Positions 60,440 to 60,724 of a stretch of DNA of 60,724 bases are shown here, in pieces (positions within the stretch are counted from its first letter, which is position 1; every line of letters begins with the position of its first letter). The notes beneath the pieces are model-generated. The model saw nothing but the letters and a program-made list of their open reading frames with translations, did no database searches and was not told where the DNA came from. Position numbers and translations under genes: made by a program. This DNA is from Intestinimonas massiliensis (ex Afouda et al. 2020). GTDB taxonomy: Bacteria; Bacillota; Clostridia; Oscillospirales; Oscillospiraceae. Location: NCBI RefSeq assembly GCF_900626285.1, contig NZ_LR131147.1, positions 1,287,990 through 1,348,713 of the forward strand. Reading direction: 5' to 3'.

Positions 60440-60724
60440 TCGCCATCAGGAAAGATCTGGCGCTGGAGGTCTAGAGCGTCATCAAAACGGATCTTCCCGT
60501 TGGTGCGCAGCACCTCGTCCACCGCGTAGGCCCGCAGCTCCCGGCGGTTCACCGGATCTGCCCGGAAGTGGGCGGCCACGGTGTGGCCCATCATGTTGAC
60601 CTCCACACACAGCTTGAACAGCAGAGTGCGCAGCCGGTTCTCGTTGTCCGCCAGCGTGCCCCGCAATGTGTCCACCAGAGCGCGGGAGAGATATTCCGAG
60701 GTGTCCTCCGTGGCCAGGTAGCCC
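60436..60724 (-). CDS. Mobilization accessory protein, partial at window edge
   Basis: The open frame continues past the window end; the readable part is about 95 residues, ending RFDDALDLQRQIFPDGE. It includes YLATEDTSEYLSRALVDTL, LCVEVNMMGHTVAAHFRAD and a helical remainder. The stop overlaps the relaxase start. Its position matches a relaxosome accessory protein (MobC-like), but no firm motif is seen. Confidence 0.6.
   Translation of the reverse strand, partial: GYLATEDTSEYLSRALVDTLRGTLADNENRLRTLLFKLCVEVNMMGHTVAAHFRADPVNRRELRAYAVDEVLRTNGKIRFDDALDLQRQIFPDGE

Noticed and set aside
1..60724. CRISPR arrays, rRNA and tRNA genes
   Set aside because: No regularly spaced direct repeats, rRNA-like segments or tRNA-like cloverleaf sequences were recognised by eye.

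Overview
The window looks like a high-GC Gram-positive gut anaerobe of the class Clostridia, most likely Oscillospiraceae (a Flavonifractor/Intestinimonas-like relative). This is inferred from the overall composition, lipoprotein and S-layer-homology (SLH) surface proteins, and serine-recombinase and MobP-type mobilization modules of the kind seen in that group. No rRNA, tRNA or CRISPR array was recognised, so taxonomy cannot be fixed from this sequence alone.

Layout. (1) 170-5990, minus strand: a mobile-element end with a frameshifted AlkZ-related gene, a calcineurin-like phosphoesterase, three adjacent serine-recombinase genes (the middle one lacking a catalytic domain) and a small ORF. (2) 6497-15986, minus strand: a corrinoid operon. 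A short cobalamin-riboswitch-like leader is followed by a small putative DNA-binding protein, an SLH-anchored alpha/alpha-toroid protein, a small unknown protein, a membrane-anchored DUF4430 (transcobalamin C-terminal-like) protein, a decayed Cys-rich gene, EcfT, a CbiR-like cobamide remodelling enzyme and a fused EcfA-EcfA'-S transporter. (3) 16150-30196, minus strand: a 3465-residue SLH protein carrying two DUF4430-like domains and one toroid, a secreted partner and a small protein, preceded by two tandem cobalamin riboswitches with terminators. An ISLre2-type element lies just upstream. (4) 32029-38591, minus strand: a cobalamin-riboswitch-controlled Dpp/Nik-type ABC transporter plus a LysR regulator. 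(5) 38672-45147, plus strand: a NifH-like ATPase, a nitrogenase-component-1-like protein, then a riboswitch-controlled FecBCD/BtuFCD-type transporter and a FmdE-like protein. (6) 45294-49887, minus strand: a second riboswitch-controlled transporter of the same type with two tandem binding proteins. (7) 49942-54556, plus strand: a riboswitch-controlled, translationally coupled operon encoding NifD-like, NifK-like, NifH-like and NifB-like proteins. (8) 54663-60724, mostly minus strand: a mobilization module (HTH protein, VirD4-type coupling protein, broken DUF3991/TOPRIM gene, MobP-type relaxase, partial accessory gene) interrupted by a plus-strand YhcG/DUF1016 nuclease gene.

How the parts may work together. 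Six convincing cobalamin riboswitches and one probable short variant control nearly every cargo operon, so the cargo reads as one corrinoid-responsive regulon. Three import routes (ECF, Dpp-type and two Fec/Btu-type systems) are combined with surface proteins that resemble a bacterial version of intrinsic factor or transcobalamin, a cobamide-remodelling enzyme, and two nitrogenase-like reductase systems, one with its own NifB-like radical SAM protein. The most economical inference is a corrinoid (or related metal-tetrapyrrole) capture, uptake and reductive-processing island, possibly carried on an integrative mobilizable or conjugative element. The substrate of the nitrogenase-like enzymes is unknown. 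They do not look like N2-fixing enzymes, because several cluster-ligand cysteines are missing and no NifE/NifN homologues are present in the window.
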